The notes under the pieces were generated by a model. The model had not been told where the DNA came from and did not search any database. It saw nothing but the letters and a program-made list of their open reading frames with translations. The position numbers and the translations under genes are program-made. From Streptomyces sp. NBC_00459 (GTDB lineage Bacteria; Actinomycetota; Actinomycetes; Streptomycetales; Streptomycetaceae), in NCBI RefSeq assembly GCF_036013955.1, contig NZ_CP107903.1, forward strand, positions 2,108,001-2,172,000: 64,000 nucleotides of DNA, given 5' to 3'. Position 1 is the first letter of the stretch, and each line of letters opens with the position of its first letter. Below, piece by piece: positions 17,056 to 26,340 of the stretch.

Positions 17056-18375
17056 TCAGCAGACCTTGCCGGCGCCCGCACCGCGGTTGACGATGGACGG
17101 CACCGAACGCGGGGAGTCGACCTTCGTGCGGAGGGTGGGCGTCCAGCCGGCGCCCGACTGGAGTGTCTCGGCGGGGATCTCGGCGTTGTGGACGGCGATC
17201 AGGTCGGTCAGCCTGCCGTTGACGTAGTTGTTCTCGGCGGTGAGCGGCGACTCCTTCCACTTCTTCAGCACCTTGCCGACACTGGCGCCGGCCGGCAGCG
17301 AGATGGCGTTGTCGCTGGCGTACAGCTGCGAGGAGATGCCGACACCGAAGATGTAGTAGTCGGACTTCTGCGCCTCGGTCACCACGTAGCTGTTGTTGTA
17401 GACGTCGACCTGTCCGAAGCGCACGCGCGGAGAGCGCTGCAGGATCCCGTCGAACCGGTTGTGGTGCATGGTGACCTTGAGCTTGCCCGCGTCCGTGGTG
17501 GCGGTGCTGTCGCTGTTCCCGATCAGCATGTTCTTGTCGTGGTCCTTGAAGGAGTTCCAGGACATGGTGACGTAGTTGGCGCCGCGCACGATGTCGGTGA
17601 GCCCGTCGTGCTGCTGGAAGACCTTGCCGAAGTAGCTCGGCCGCTCGCTGTCGGGGTAGCGGCCGTCGGTGAGCGTGTTGTGGTCGATCCATACGTGGTC
17701 GGTGCCGTACACGACCACGGCGTCGTACTCGGAGTTCCAGTTGCCGGTGTTGTTGTCGTCGGTCGGGTCCCACTTCGGGAAGCAGTCGAGGGGCGCCTCG
17801 ATGGTGAGGTTGCGCAGGATGACGTTCGAGACGGCCTTGATCTGGAGGCTGCCGCCGAGGATGCCGGAGTTCTTGCCGACGCCGACGATGGTGGTGTTGC
17901 TCGGGATGTTGGCCTTGATCTCCGTGTCCTGGTTGGCGGCGGACGCGACCCGCGCGTCCTCCTGCGGACCGCTGGCGACCTTGTCGTTGCCCCAGACCGC
18001 CGGGTCGTAGTCCTTGAGGTACTGCTGGAGGTCGTATCCCCCGGCGACGAAGGCCTCACAGCCCTCGGACACCGCGTCGATCATGCCCTTGACCTTGATG
18101 ATCTTGGGTGCGCTGCCGCCGTCCTGCAGCGCGGCCTTGAACTGCGCCCAGGTGGTGACGGTGTAGACGTGGTCGGCGGTGGCGGCCGAACCGCCGGTCG
18201 TGCCACCCGCGTCGGACCCCCAGCCGTCACCGGCGGCGAGGGTCTGCCGGCCGAGGTCGCGGGCCGGAGCGGCGGCCTGGGCGACGGGGCCGGTGAGGGT
18301 GAGGACGAGGGCGGTGCAGCCGAGCAGGGCGGCGGCCTTCATGGTGACATGATCATGACATGCGCGAGCGTTCAT
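17056..18375 (-). CDS. Secreted pectate lyase, polysaccharide lyase family 1
   Basis: Cleaves polygalacturonate by beta-elimination. The 439-residue protein is started at ATG 18375 because AGAAGGAGAG lies just before it; the internal ATG at 18342 has no ribosome site. After the signal peptide (ending near VAQAA, residue 34) the PL1 beta-helix shows the DGWGSDAGGTTGG entry motif, the HVWIDHNTLTDG calcium/substrate motif and RSPRVRFGQVDVYNN with the catalytic arginine. The gene is followed within two bases by the CE8 pair, and the CE12 gene lies 50 bases upstream. Confidence 0.93.
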   Translation of the reverse strand: MNARACHDHVTMKAAALLGCTALVLTLTGPVAQAAAPARDLGRQTLAAGDGWGSDAGGTTGGSAATADHVYTVTTWAQFKAALQDGGSAPKIIKVKGMIDAVSEGCEAFVAGGYDLQQYLKDYDPAVWGNDKVASGPQEDARVASAANQDTEIKANIPSNTTIVGVGKNSGILGGSLQIKAVSNVILRNLTIEAPLDCFPKWDPTDDNNTGNWNSEYDAVVVYGTDHVWIDHNTLTDGRYPDSERPSYFGKVFQQHDGLTDIVRGANYVTMSWNSFKDHDKNMLIGNSDSTATTDAGKLKVTMHHNRFDGILQRSPRVRFGQVDVYNNSYVVTEAQKSDYYIFGVGISSQLYASDNAISLPAGASVGKVLKKWKESPLTAENNYVNGRLTDLIAVHNAEIPAETLQSGAGWTPTLRTKVDSPRSVPSIVNRGAGAGKVC

Positions 18376-18425
18376 GGTGCGGCTCTCCTTCTGGAGGAAC
18401 AGGCTGGGGGACTTGGGGGAAGCGG

Positions 18426-19226
18426 CTACGCGGTGGCCGACGGCCAGGTGATCCAGGACTCCGGGATCACGTCGTCGAGGCGGCGCACGTCCCGGCGCGC
18501 CAGCACCCGGCGTTGCACCAGCCCGGCGGCGACGAGCCTGGCCACGGCGATGGCTCCCGGCGGGTTGAAGTGCGTGTTGTCCTGCTCGGTCGCTGTCCAG
18601 TTGAAGTACTTCTTCGTCTCCTCGACCCCCAACTCCTGCCAGAGCGCGATCGACAGGGCCTGGATGTCGAGCAGCGCCACGTGCTCCTCCTCGGCGAGCG
18701 CACGCATCGCCGCCGGGTAGTCGCCGTGGGTCGGCACCGCGTTGCCGCTCGCGTCGAACTTTCTCCGCTCGACGGAGGTGGCGAGCACCGGCCGGGCACC
18801 CCGGGCCCGCGCCCCGTCGATGTACAGCCGCAGATGGTCCTGGTACGTGGTCCAGGGCTCGGTGTAACGGACGGGGTCGGCGCTCTTCTCGTCGTTGTGC
18901 CCGAACTGGATGATCATGAAGTCACCCGGGGCGATGACATCGAGAATGACGTCAAGGCGCCCTTCGTCGAAGAAGCTCTTGGAACTACGCCCGTTCACCG
19001 CGTGATTGGCGACAACCAGATCCTTCCGAAGAAAGAAGGGAAGTGCCATTCCCCACCCGGTCTCCGGAGCGGCGTCAGCGTATTTCTGGGCGGCGGTGGA
19101 ATCACCGGCGATATAGAGAGTGCGGCAACGGCGACCGGAATACGCCGAGGCGCTCCCGGAGGACGCGGCGACAAGAGGAACAGCGCCAAGAGCAGCCACG
19201 GTCATTTGCCTACGGCTAAGAGACAC
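18426..19226 (-). CDS. Rhamnogalacturonan acetylesterase, carbohydrate esterase family 12
   Basis: Removes acetyl groups from galacturonate in rhamnogalacturonan I so that the PL4 lyase can act. The 266-residue SGNH hydrolase starts at GTG 19226 with a Tat signal (LSRRQMTVAALG). All four blocks are visible: Ser in IAGDSTAAQKY, Gly in NHAVNGRSSKSF, Asn in FGHND, and the Asp/His pair in DNTHFN. It lies in the long codirectional run of pectin genes, after the binding-protein gene. Confidence 0.92.
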   Translation of the reverse strand: MSLSRRQMTVAALGAVPLVAASSGSASAYSGRRCRTLYIAGDSTAAQKYADAAPETGWGMALPFFLRKDLVVANHAVNGRSSKSFFDEGRLDVILDVIAPGDFMIIQFGHNDEKSADPVRYTEPWTTYQDHLRLYIDGARARGARPVLATSVERRKFDASGNAVPTHGDYPAAMRALAEEEHVALLDIQALSIALWQELGVEETKKYFNWTATEQDNTHFNPPGAIAVARLVAAGLVQRRVLARRDVRRLDDVIPESWITWPSATA

Positions 19227-19259
19227 GACGTTGTGCCTTTCGAGAGGAGTCGGGCACCC

Positions 19260-19321
19260 GCGCCCCTGTTTTTAGGGGCGCGGGGAACTGCGCGACAGGC
19301 CACGGCGGACCCGCGGCCGGA
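19260..19321 (+). repeat. Streptomyces dispersed intergenic repeat, copy 2, with stem-loop
   Basis: Stem GCGCCCCT / AGGGGCGC (19260-19267 with 19274-19281) joined to the shared core GCGCGGGGAACTGCGCGAC (19278-19296). It fills most of the 102-base gap between the binding-protein and CE12 genes and could weaken transcription between them. Confidence 0.8.
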
Positions 19322-19328
19322 AAGCGAC

Positions 19329-20666
19329 CTAACCCATCTGCTCATTCCACTCGGCCTGCGCAGCATTGAGCTGCTCGGCCAGCGTGTCCAGGAATTCCTT
19401 CGCACTCATCTTCTTCAGCAGCACCTTCTGGAAGTTCGGCTCGTTGTCCGCCTTCGAGATCGTGTTCCAGTCGGGCAGGTAGTACGGCAGCTGGACGATC
19501 TTGATCGTGCCGCTGTTCAGCGACTCGGCCGCCAGCTTCGTCGCCTCCGCCGACTGGATCCACGCGTCCTTCGCCGCCTCCGTGTTGGACGGAATGGCGC
19601 CGGCGGACTCGTTCCACTTGCTGTTGGACGCGTGCGAGACGGCGAACTCGATGAACTTCCACGAGGCCGTCTTGTTCTTGCTGGACTTGAACAGGCCGAG
19701 CCCGTCAACGGGGTTGGAGACCTGAACCCGCGTTCCGTCGTCCTGCGTCGGGTTCGGAATTCCCCGGAACTTGCCCTTCAGCGCCTTCAGGTGGTCCTGG
19801 TAGGAGCCGAGGTTGTGGCTCAGCATGCCGATGTCGCCGCTGTCCCACTGGGCGACCATCTTCTTGAAGTCGTTGTTGACGTCGGCGGACGGCGTGTCCT
19901 TCTTGAACAGCGCCGTGTACTTCTCCAGCGCCTCGACGTTCTTCGGGTCGTTGACGGTGGTCTTCGTGTCCTTCCAGAACGACGTGATGCCGGACTGCCC
20001 GTACATCGCGTCCAGCGCCTGGGCGATGGACCCCTCACCGCCGCGAATGGTGTACCCGAACTTGTTCTTGCTCGCGTCGGTGAGCTTGTCGGCGGCGGCG
20101 TAGAACTTCGACCAGGTCGTCGGCGGGTCCAGCTTCGCCGCCTCGAACAGGTCGGTGCGGTACCAGAGCGTGCCGTTGTTCGCGGAGGTCGGAATGGTGA
20201 ACAGTTCGTCGCCGCCGCCCGCGCTGCGCACGCTGTCGATCATGCCCGGGGTCAGCTTGCCGTTCAGCGAACTGCCCTTGAGCCGGGCGTCCAGGGGCTC
20301 CAGGGCGTTCTGAGCGGCGACGCCGGCGAGCATGGCCGCGCCGACCCCGCCGACGTCGGGCAGGCCGCCGCCCTGGATCGCGGTGTCGTACTTGGACTGG
20401 ATGCTGTCGGACGGTATCCCGACGTACTTGACCTTGATGTCGGGGTTGGCCTTCTCGAAGTCGGCGATGATCTCCTTCCAGACGTCGGTACGCACACCGC
20501 CGTTGTTGTCCCAGAAGGTGATCTGGCCCTTGCCCGAGCCCTCGTTGCCCTTGTCCCCGCCCGCTCCGCTGCCGTCGTCACCGCAGGCGGTGGCGGTCAG
20601 GGCGAGCACGGATCCCAGGGCCACGGCGATGGCCGCGCGCCTGCTTCTGCGGATGCTGATCTTCAT
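19329..20666 (-). CDS. ABC transporter sugar-binding lipoprotein (pectin oligosaccharides)
   Basis: The extracellular substrate-binding lipoprotein of a carbohydrate importer. The 445-residue protein starts at ATG 20666 (AGAAGAGAGAG ribosome site) and has a lipobox LTATAC with the lipidated Cys at about residue 27. The rest is a two-lobed family 1 solute-binding fold (ITFWDNNGGVRTDVWKEI, then IKVKYVGIPSD). Its probable partners are the permeases at 28528-29463 and 27632-28531, which lie about 7 kb upstream in the same run of genes. No ATPase is nearby, so a shared MsiK-type ATPase is expected. Confidence 0.9.
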   Translation of the reverse strand: MKISIRRSRRAAIAVALGSVLALTATACGDDGSGAGGDKGNEGSGKGQITFWDNNGGVRTDVWKEIIADFEKANPDIKVKYVGIPSDSIQSKYDTAIQGGGLPDVGGVGAAMLAGVAAQNALEPLDARLKGSSLNGKLTPGMIDSVRSAGGGDELFTIPTSANNGTLWYRTDLFEAAKLDPPTTWSKFYAAADKLTDASKNKFGYTIRGGEGSIAQALDAMYGQSGITSFWKDTKTTVNDPKNVEALEKYTALFKKDTPSADVNNDFKKMVAQWDSGDIGMLSHNLGSYQDHLKALKGKFRGIPNPTQDDGTRVQVSNPVDGLGLFKSSKNKTASWKFIEFAVSHASNSKWNESAGAIPSNTEAAKDAWIQSAEATKLAAESLNSGTIKIVQLPYYLPDWNTISKADNEPNFQKVLLKKMSAKEFLDTLAEQLNAAQAEWNEQMG

Positions 20667-20717
20667 TGGTCGGCACTCTCTCTTCTGGATCAATCGGAAC
20701 TATGAAGTTGTGGGGGG

Positions 20718-22742
20718 TCAGCGGCGGGCGTAGGGGGCCCAGCCATCCGTACCGTTCAGGTAGTCGGCCACGGTGTGCGTGATCGCGTCGGCCTCGCTCA
20801 TCTGGGGCCGGTCGGCGGTCACTTGGGCACCGGGACCGTAGGTCCGGTACTCGGTGAAGCGGGCGTCCTTCCACGAGAAGCCGCTCATGTCGGTCCACGG
20901 CGAGGCCTTGACCGCGGCGGGCAACTCGGTGTTCCGGAACAGGACCTGGGCCACGGCGTTGGGCTCGCCGCCCGGGTGCCAGGGCCGGCCGAGGTGGAAG
21001 GAGCCGGCGGGCGCGTCGCTGACCACCTTGGAGCGGGTGATCAGGAAGCCGTACGGATTGCCCGTCCAGGTCGAAGCGGCCGTGATGTAGCCGTTGTTGG
21101 TGGTGGAACCGCGGCTCAGTGCGCGGATCACCGACCGCTCGATGACGGTCGTGGCGCGCCCGTAGATGAAGTCGACGTCGCCCTCGATGTACGAGTCGCG
21201 GACGTAGACCCGGCTGATCACGTCCAGCTTGGGGCTGTCGGTCATCAGGGTGTCCTGGTTGCCGAGGAAGGCGGTGTTCTCGAAGACGATGCGGTCGCCG
21301 GTCGTCTTCATCGCGAGCGCCTGCTCACCCTTCAGCTCGACCGCGGCCTCGTCGAAGTCGTTGCTGAAGGTGAGGTTGCGGGCGGTGACGTCGCTCGCGG
21401 CGATGCGGACGGTGGCGCTTCCCGTCGAACCGCCGTACTCGGCGGGTGTGTTGAAGACGATGACGGTGTCGGAGCGGTTCCGGCCGGTCCCCTGGAGCAG
21501 GATGTTCGACTTGCCGGCCGGGATGAAGACCTTCTCGCGGTACGTTCCCGGCGCGACGGCGATGGTCACCCGACTGGCGTTACCGGTGGGCACGGCGTCG
21601 ACGGCGGCCTGGACGGTCGGGTAGTCGGCGGGGACATGGAGCGTCACCGCGGCGCCGATCCGCTGCTGCGGCCCGGAGAAGCGCTTGACCAGCGCGGGTA
21701 CGGCGGCGGCCCGGTCCAGCCGGTAGGCGTAGAAGTCACGGGGGTCGAAGGCGCTGCCCCATGCGTCCTGCCGTCCGCTGACGTTCCTCAGGATCGACCC
21801 GCGCTGCACCAACTCGGCGGTGGCGTCGGCCTGGTAGGGGTGCTGGACGCCGTCGTAGTAGCTGTTCTCGATGACCATCTTCGTTCTGCCGCGCGACCAG
21901 TTCCCGTACGTCCAGACGGGATCGCCGTCCGAGACCTGTGCCGAGACGTAGTTGTTGTAGAGGTGCGCGTAGGCGCAGTTGTCGGCGGAAGGGTTGCGCT
22001 GCTTCGTGCCGGTGAACCAGTTGTGGTCGATGGTGATCTGGGTGAGCACGTTGGGCGTCCAGCCGATCCCGAACGCCTTGTTGTGGTTGGCGAACTGGTT
22101 GTTGGAGACGGTGATGTACTGGCTGTCCTTGCGGATGTCGAGCAGCCCGTCGCCCATGTGCGTGAAGCGGTTGTGGTCGATCCAGACGTGGTCGACGGTG
22201 TCCATCTGGATGGCGTCGAAGTCGGTCGTCTTGCCGTCCCAGTCGCCCTCGACGTACGAGTCGCGGATCGTCAGATTGCGGATGACGACGTTGCTGGTGC
22301 CGGGGTTGAGGTGCAGCTCGCCGTGGACGATCTCACCGGTGTCTCCGACGCCGATGATCGTCTTGTTCGAGGTGACGACGACGTCCGATCCGAAGGGCGC
22401 CACGGCGATCGAGCCCGCGACCCGGATGACGTACGGCTCCTCGGCCGCCGCGTACCTGACCAGCGAGGCCTGGTCGGTGACCGTGACGACCTTCCCGCCC
22501 GCACCGCCGGAGGTACCACCGGCCAGGGAGGCGAAACCGTGGGCCCGGTCGGTCCAACGGGGGGCCGCCGTCGCGGTGCCCTCGGCCGTGGAGGAAGCGG
22601 CCGTCACGGAGGTGACTGCCGTCGCTTCACCGGCCGCACCGAGGGCCAGAGCGGCCACCAGAGCCACCACGGTCGCCAGGGTTCTGCCGGCGGCGACCGG
22701 GCCACCGGCGCCCGGTAAGCGCTTGCTAGGGAAGTGCGTCAT
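20718..22742 (-). CDS. Two-domain secreted enzyme: PL1 pectate lyase fused to CE8 pectin methylesterase
   Basis: One polypeptide (674 residues) that could both remove methyl groups and cleave the exposed chain. It starts at ATG 22742 with GGGAG before it, then a signal peptide. The N-terminal PL1 domain (about 60-340) has TGEIVHGELHLNPG, HVWIDHNRFTHMGDG and a KQRNPSADNCAYAHLYNN stretch. In that stretch the first arginine of the usual R-x-P-x-x-R motif is kept, but the second position is Asp. The C-terminal CE8 domain (about 365-674) has QDTLMTDS, GDVDFIYGRATTVIERS and LGRPWHPGG. The Arg-to-Asp change suggests a distinct PL1 subgroup or altered substrate. Confidence 0.9.
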   Translation of the reverse strand: MTHFPSKRLPGAGGPVAAGRTLATVVALVAALALGAAGEATAVTSVTAASSTAEGTATAAPRWTDRAHGFASLAGGTSGGAGGKVVTVTDQASLVRYAAAEEPYVIRVAGSIAVAPFGSDVVVTSNKTIIGVGDTGEIVHGELHLNPGTSNVVIRNLTIRDSYVEGDWDGKTTDFDAIQMDTVDHVWIDHNRFTHMGDGLLDIRKDSQYITVSNNQFANHNKAFGIGWTPNVLTQITIDHNWFTGTKQRNPSADNCAYAHLYNNYVSAQVSDGDPVWTYGNWSRGRTKMVIENSYYDGVQHPYQADATAELVQRGSILRNVSGRQDAWGSAFDPRDFYAYRLDRAAAVPALVKRFSGPQQRIGAAVTLHVPADYPTVQAAVDAVPTGNASRVTIAVAPGTYREKVFIPAGKSNILLQGTGRNRSDTVIVFNTPAEYGGSTGSATVRIAASDVTARNLTFSNDFDEAAVELKGEQALAMKTTGDRIVFENTAFLGNQDTLMTDSPKLDVISRVYVRDSYIEGDVDFIYGRATTVIERSVIRALSRGSTTNNGYITAASTWTGNPYGFLITRSKVVSDAPAGSFHLGRPWHPGGEPNAVAQVLFRNTELPAAVKASPWTDMSGFSWKDARFTEYRTYGPGAQVTADRPQMSEADAITHTVADYLNGTDGWAPYARR

Positions 22743-22775
22743 TGCGGCTCCCAACAGGCATACGAATAAGGTCAG

Positions 22776-24317
22776 TTATGGAGATACGACTCTGAACTGC
22801 GTGAACGTGGCCGCGCCGGCGTGTCCCCCGCCGACGGGCGCGAGTGCGAAGAGGCCGAGCAAGGCGCCGACCCAGCGCCAGGGGGTGGCCGCGAACACCG
22901 GCCCGGACGGCTCCCAGCCGTCCCCGGCACCGAGGTCGTAGGCGAACCGGCAGCGCGCCCCCGCCCCGATCCCGATCCGCAGCCGGACCCGCCCCTCGGG
23001 GGCCACCCGCGGATGACCGGCGTCCCGCTCCCCCTTGGCGACGGACTCCGCGAACCGGTGGACGAGCCGAACCGTCCCGTCGTCCGCACGCTCCAGGCCG
23101 ATCCAGCCGAAGGAGTCGCCCAGCACGGCGAGCCCGGCCCGGGCGCCCGGCTCCTCGCTGTCGAGCCTCAGCTCCACCTCGACCACGCATTCGGCGCCGG
23201 GCAGCCGCTGGGTGAGGATGCTCGGGAGTTTGCGCAGGTCATGAGCGTCGGCACTACGTACACAGGTCAGCCGTAGCCCGTCGCCCGAGTGCTGGGTGGC
23301 CCAGCCGTCCTGCGGGTTGGCCGTCCACTGCCACTGCCGGCCGTACCGTCCGCCGGGGAAGTCGTCGTCGGTGGCGGGCGAGGCGGGCGGCTGCACCGGC
23401 AGATCGGGCTTGCGGTGTACGGCGACGGGGGCGCCGGCATCGCCCACGACGGGCCAGCCGTCCGCGCCTTCCTCGCCCCAGCTCATCGGCTGGAGGTGCA
23501 CGACACGGCCGTACGGGCCGCGCTGCTGGAAGTGGAGGAACCAGTCCTCGCCGGCCGACGTGCGGACCCAGCCGCCCTGGTGGGGGCCGTTGACGTCGGT
23601 GTCCCCCTGCTCCAGGACGATCCGCTCCTCGTACGGGCCGAAGAAGTCACGGGAGCGGAGGGCGCCCTGCCAGCCGGTCTCCACTCCCCCGGCGGGTGCC
23701 AGGATCCAGAACCAGCCGTCGTGCCGGTAGAGCTTCGGGCCCTCAAGGGTGAACCAGCCGGGGATGCGGTCGCCGTCGACGATCACCTTGCCCTCGTCCA
23801 GAAGTCCCGTGCCCTCGGGGTGCATTCGGTGGCCGGTGAGCCGGTTCTTGATGCCCGAACGGGACTTGGCCCAGGCGTGCACGAGATACGCCTCGCCGGT
23901 CTCCTCGTCCCACAGCGGACACGCGTCGATGAGTCCCTTGCCCTCCTTGACCAGGTGCGGGCTGGTCCAAGGGCCGCGTATCGCCGGGGCGTTGATCTGG
24001 AAGATGCCGTGGTCGGGGTCGCCCCAGAAGATCCAGAACCGGTCGTCGTGGTGCCGGAGCGAAGGTGCCCAGACACCGCAGTCGTGCCGCGGGACCCTGA
24101 ACTCGCCTGCCGGTTGCAGGCGTTCGAGGGCATGGCCGACGAGGGTCCAGTTGACGAGGTCACGGGAGTGCAGGAGCGGCAGACCGGGAGCCCGGCCGAA
24201 GCTGGACGCGGTGAGGTAGAAGTCGTCGCCGACACGGACGACGTCCGGGTCGGACCAGTCGGCGTTCAGGACCGGGTTGCGATAGGTCCCGTCGCCGAGA
24301 TCGGCACCGGTGATCAC
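22776..24317 (-). CDS. Family 43 glycoside hydrolase with C-terminal beta-sandwich (cytoplasmic)
   Basis: Probably trims arabinose or xylose from imported oligosaccharides. The 513-residue protein starts at GTG 24317 inside a GTGA overlap with the preceding stop. It lacks a signal peptide, unlike the other GH43 in this window, so it should act inside the cell. The propeller (about 10-310) has the acids in WSDPDVVRVGD, DACPLWDEETGEAYL and TLEGPKLYRHDG. The C-terminal part (about 330-513, including FPGGRYGRQWQWTANPQ) is the beta-xylosidase-type concanavalin-like domain. The GVYAP-like CGVWAPSLRHH motif agrees. Arabinofuranosidase or xylosidase activity cannot be separated by eye. Confidence 0.9.
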   Translation of the reverse strand: MITGADLGDGTYRNPVLNADWSDPDVVRVGDDFYLTASSFGRAPGLPLLHSRDLVNWTLVGHALERLQPAGEFRVPRHDCGVWAPSLRHHDDRFWIFWGDPDHGIFQINAPAIRGPWTSPHLVKEGKGLIDACPLWDEETGEAYLVHAWAKSRSGIKNRLTGHRMHPEGTGLLDEGKVIVDGDRIPGWFTLEGPKLYRHDGWFWILAPAGGVETGWQGALRSRDFFGPYEERIVLEQGDTDVNGPHQGGWVRTSAGEDWFLHFQQRGPYGRVVHLQPMSWGEEGADGWPVVGDAGAPVAVHRKPDLPVQPPASPATDDDFPGGRYGRQWQWTANPQDGWATQHSGDGLRLTCVRSADAHDLRKLPSILTQRLPGAECVVEVELRLDSEEPGARAGLAVLGDSFGWIGLERADDGTVRLVHRFAESVAKGERDAGHPRVAPEGRVRLRIGIGAGARCRFAYDLGAGDGWEPSGPVFAATPWRWVGALLGLFALAPVGGGHAGAATFTQFRVVSP

Positions 24318-25165
24318 GGGCTCACCGCCTTCCGTACGAGAGCCGCGGCCTCGCCCCGGTCGAGGCGCCCGTCGGCGACGACCGTGACGATCCGGCGTAC
24401 GACGGTCTCGCCCGCACCGATCGGCAGCCGCTCGTCGAAGGCGAGCGACGAGCCGACCCCCGGGTACTCCTCGGCCCGGACGAACCACGGGTCACGGCGC
24501 GTCTGTTCGGTGGCGCCGGCGAAGACGAGCGTCCAGTTGGTACCCGCCAGCGCTAGCCAGTCGGCGCGGGTGCCGTGGACCGACGACTCGCCCTCGGTGG
24601 CGGCCGTGAAGACGTCGGGAGTGCCGGCCTCCTTGCGCGCCCGCCAGAAGAAGCCGCCGTAGGCCGCGCCGGGGCGGCCGTTGGTGGCCGGGCTGCCGAT
24701 GGAGAGGGGGCCGGTGGTGATATTGGTGAGGGAGAAGGTGAAGTCCAACGCCCAGGCGGAGCCGGTGAGTTCGGTGGCGGCGACCGTTCGGCGCTCGCGC
24801 AGCAGCTCGCCGCCGCCGACCATCCAGCGCAGTTCCTCGACGAAGCCGTCGGGGTCGCGGAGCTGGTAGGCGGTGTGCCGCTGGGCACCGTGGTTGTCCA
24901 GCTCGGTCGGCCCCTGGTCCCGTACGTAGGTGCGCCCGCCCCAGAAGTTGTTCCCCTCGACGTCGGGTATGGCGACACCGACGCCGAGGTGGTGGGTGTG
25001 GTCGGCGGGGCTGAGCTCGGTGACAGCGGTGCCGGCCAGGGTGGTGACGGGGTGCAGATACGGGCGGGGCGCGTGGCGGAGCGGCAGCTCCGGCCGGCCG
25101 GTGTAGCGGCCGACCGGGCGGCCCGCGACCCGCAGGACGAGCGACTCGTTGGGCATCTGGTTCAT
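24314..25165 (-). CDS. PmoA-family (DUF6807-like) protein
   Basis: A 283-residue protein of the family misleadingly named after methane monooxygenase (PmoA); its members are found in sugar-degradation clusters and their reaction is not established. It starts at ATG 25165, sharing ATGA with the oxidoreductase stop. The family signature is visible in PYLHPVTTLAGTAVTELSPA followed by HTHHLGVGVAIPDVEGNNFW, with several histidines that could bind a metal. It ends in a GTGA overlap with the GH43 gene. Position between an oxidoreductase and a glycosidase suggests a role in processing modified sugars. Confidence 0.82.
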   Translation of the reverse strand: MNQMPNESLVLRVAGRPVGRYTGRPELPLRHAPRPYLHPVTTLAGTAVTELSPADHTHHLGVGVAIPDVEGNNFWGGRTYVRDQGPTELDNHGAQRHTAYQLRDPDGFVEELRWMVGGGELLRERRTVAATELTGSAWALDFTFSLTNITTGPLSIGSPATNGRPGAAYGGFFWRARKEAGTPDVFTAATEGESSVHGTRADWLALAGTNWTLVFAGATEQTRRDPWFVRAEEYPGVGSSLAFDERLPIGAGETVVRRIVTVVADGRLDRGEAAALVRKAVSP

Positions 25166-26340
25166 CAGGTGCTCACCTCTTTCGGGAGCGCCCAGGAGGC
25201 GCCCAGCTCGGAGTAGAGGGAGAGGGTGTCGGCGGCCGCGGCGACAAGGCCGTCGATACCGGGGACCACTCGGCGGCGATCCTCGCCGGGCGCGAACTCC
25301 CACGCGTCCGAGGGGAGTTCGGCCGGGTCGGGAGCCTGACGGATCGCCTCCACGACCCGCATGAACGCACCGGTCACATCGGGCACCACCAGCAGTTCGG
25401 CACCCTCGGTGAGATGGTCGACGAGGTTCTCCAGCAGGTCGGTGCGGTCGTACTCGTACTCCTCCGGGCCGTGTCCGGAGCGCTGGAGGAGGACCCGGTC
25501 CTGCTTGTACCAGAAGGTGATCCGGCCGCTGGTGCCGTGCACGAGGACGTACGGGTCGTCCGGGTGCTCGGCGCACAGGGTGGCGGCGACGGTGACCGGG
25601 ACGCCGTTCGTGGTGGAGACGCGGACGCACGAGGTGTCGTCGGACTCGATGTCGTTGGCGCGCAACAGCTCGGTCTCGATACCGGTGACGTCCTCGGCGC
25701 GGGTGCTGCCGGCGAGGGCGAGTCCGGTGGCGACGGCGTGCGCGAGCGGGTTGGTGAGAGCGCCGTCGATGACGTCCACGCCGTTCAGCCTGCGCTTGCC
25801 CGCCCAGGGCGCACGCCGGTAGTACGCCTCGTCGCGCGCCCACGCGCCCGCCCCGCCGACGCCGGTCACCGTGCCGATGGCGCCCTCGGAGACCAGTTCC
25901 CGGATCGCGGGCAGGGCGTGCGAGCCCAGCGACTGGAACCCGATCTGGCAGGCGACCCCGGCCGCCGCGACCCCGTCGGCCATCCGGCGGAACTCCGCGT
26001 ACGAGGGCGCCGGCGGCTTCTCCAGCAGCAGGTGCACGCCCTTGGCGGCGGCGATCAGCGCGAGGTCGGTGTGGGTGGGGATCGGCGTGCAGATCACGGC
26101 GATGGCGGCGCCCGTGGAGTCGAGGAGCGCGCCGAAGTCGGCGGACTGCTCGGGCGTGCCGAGGCCCTCCAGCTCCTCGTCGGTCAGCGGGGTCAGCTCG
26201 CAGACGCCTGCCAGGCGTACGAGCCCCTTGTCCTGGAGCCGGCGGATGTTCGCCAGGTGCCAGTGCCCGTGCCCGCGTGCTCCCGCGAGAACTACCGGAA
26301 CCGGGGTGACCAGCCGAGTGGTCGTCCGTGTCGTGTTCAT
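25165..26340 (-). CDS. Gfo/Idh/MocA-family NAD(P)-dependent oxidoreductase
   Basis: An oxidoreductase acting on a sugar or sugar derivative. The 391-residue protein starts at ATG 26340 in an ATGA overlap with the PL1 gene. The N-terminal nucleotide-binding fold (VVLAGARGHGHWHLANIRRL, about residues 14-35) has an altered glycine motif; the family's EKP motif is seen as LLLEKPPAPSYAEF. The C-terminal half is the usual alpha/beta substrate domain. It is translationally coupled on both sides, so it belongs to the intracellular arm of the pathway. Substrate unknown. Confidence 0.9.
   Translation of the reverse strand: MNTTRTTTRLVTPVPVVLAGARGHGHWHLANIRRLQDKGLVRLAGVCELTPLTDEELEGLGTPEQSADFGALLDSTGAAIAVICTPIPTHTDLALIAAAKGVHLLLEKPPAPSYAEFRRMADGVAAAGVACQIGFQSLGSHALPAIRELVSEGAIGTVTGVGGAGAWARDEAYYRRAPWAGKRRLNGVDVIDGALTNPLAHAVATGLALAGSTRAEDVTGIETELLRANDIESDDTSCVRVSTTNGVPVTVAATLCAEHPDDPYVLVHGTSGRITFWYKQDRVLLQRSGHGPEEYEYDRTDLLENLVDHLTEGAELLVVPDVTGAFMRVVEAIRQAPDPAELPSDAWEFAPGEDRRRVVPGIDGLVAAAADTLSLYSELGASWALPKEVST

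Noticed and set aside
22726..22735. Second AAGCGCTT operator-like site
   Set aside because: It lies within the signal-peptide codons of the PL1-CE8 gene (KRL), so chance coding sequence is the simpler reading.
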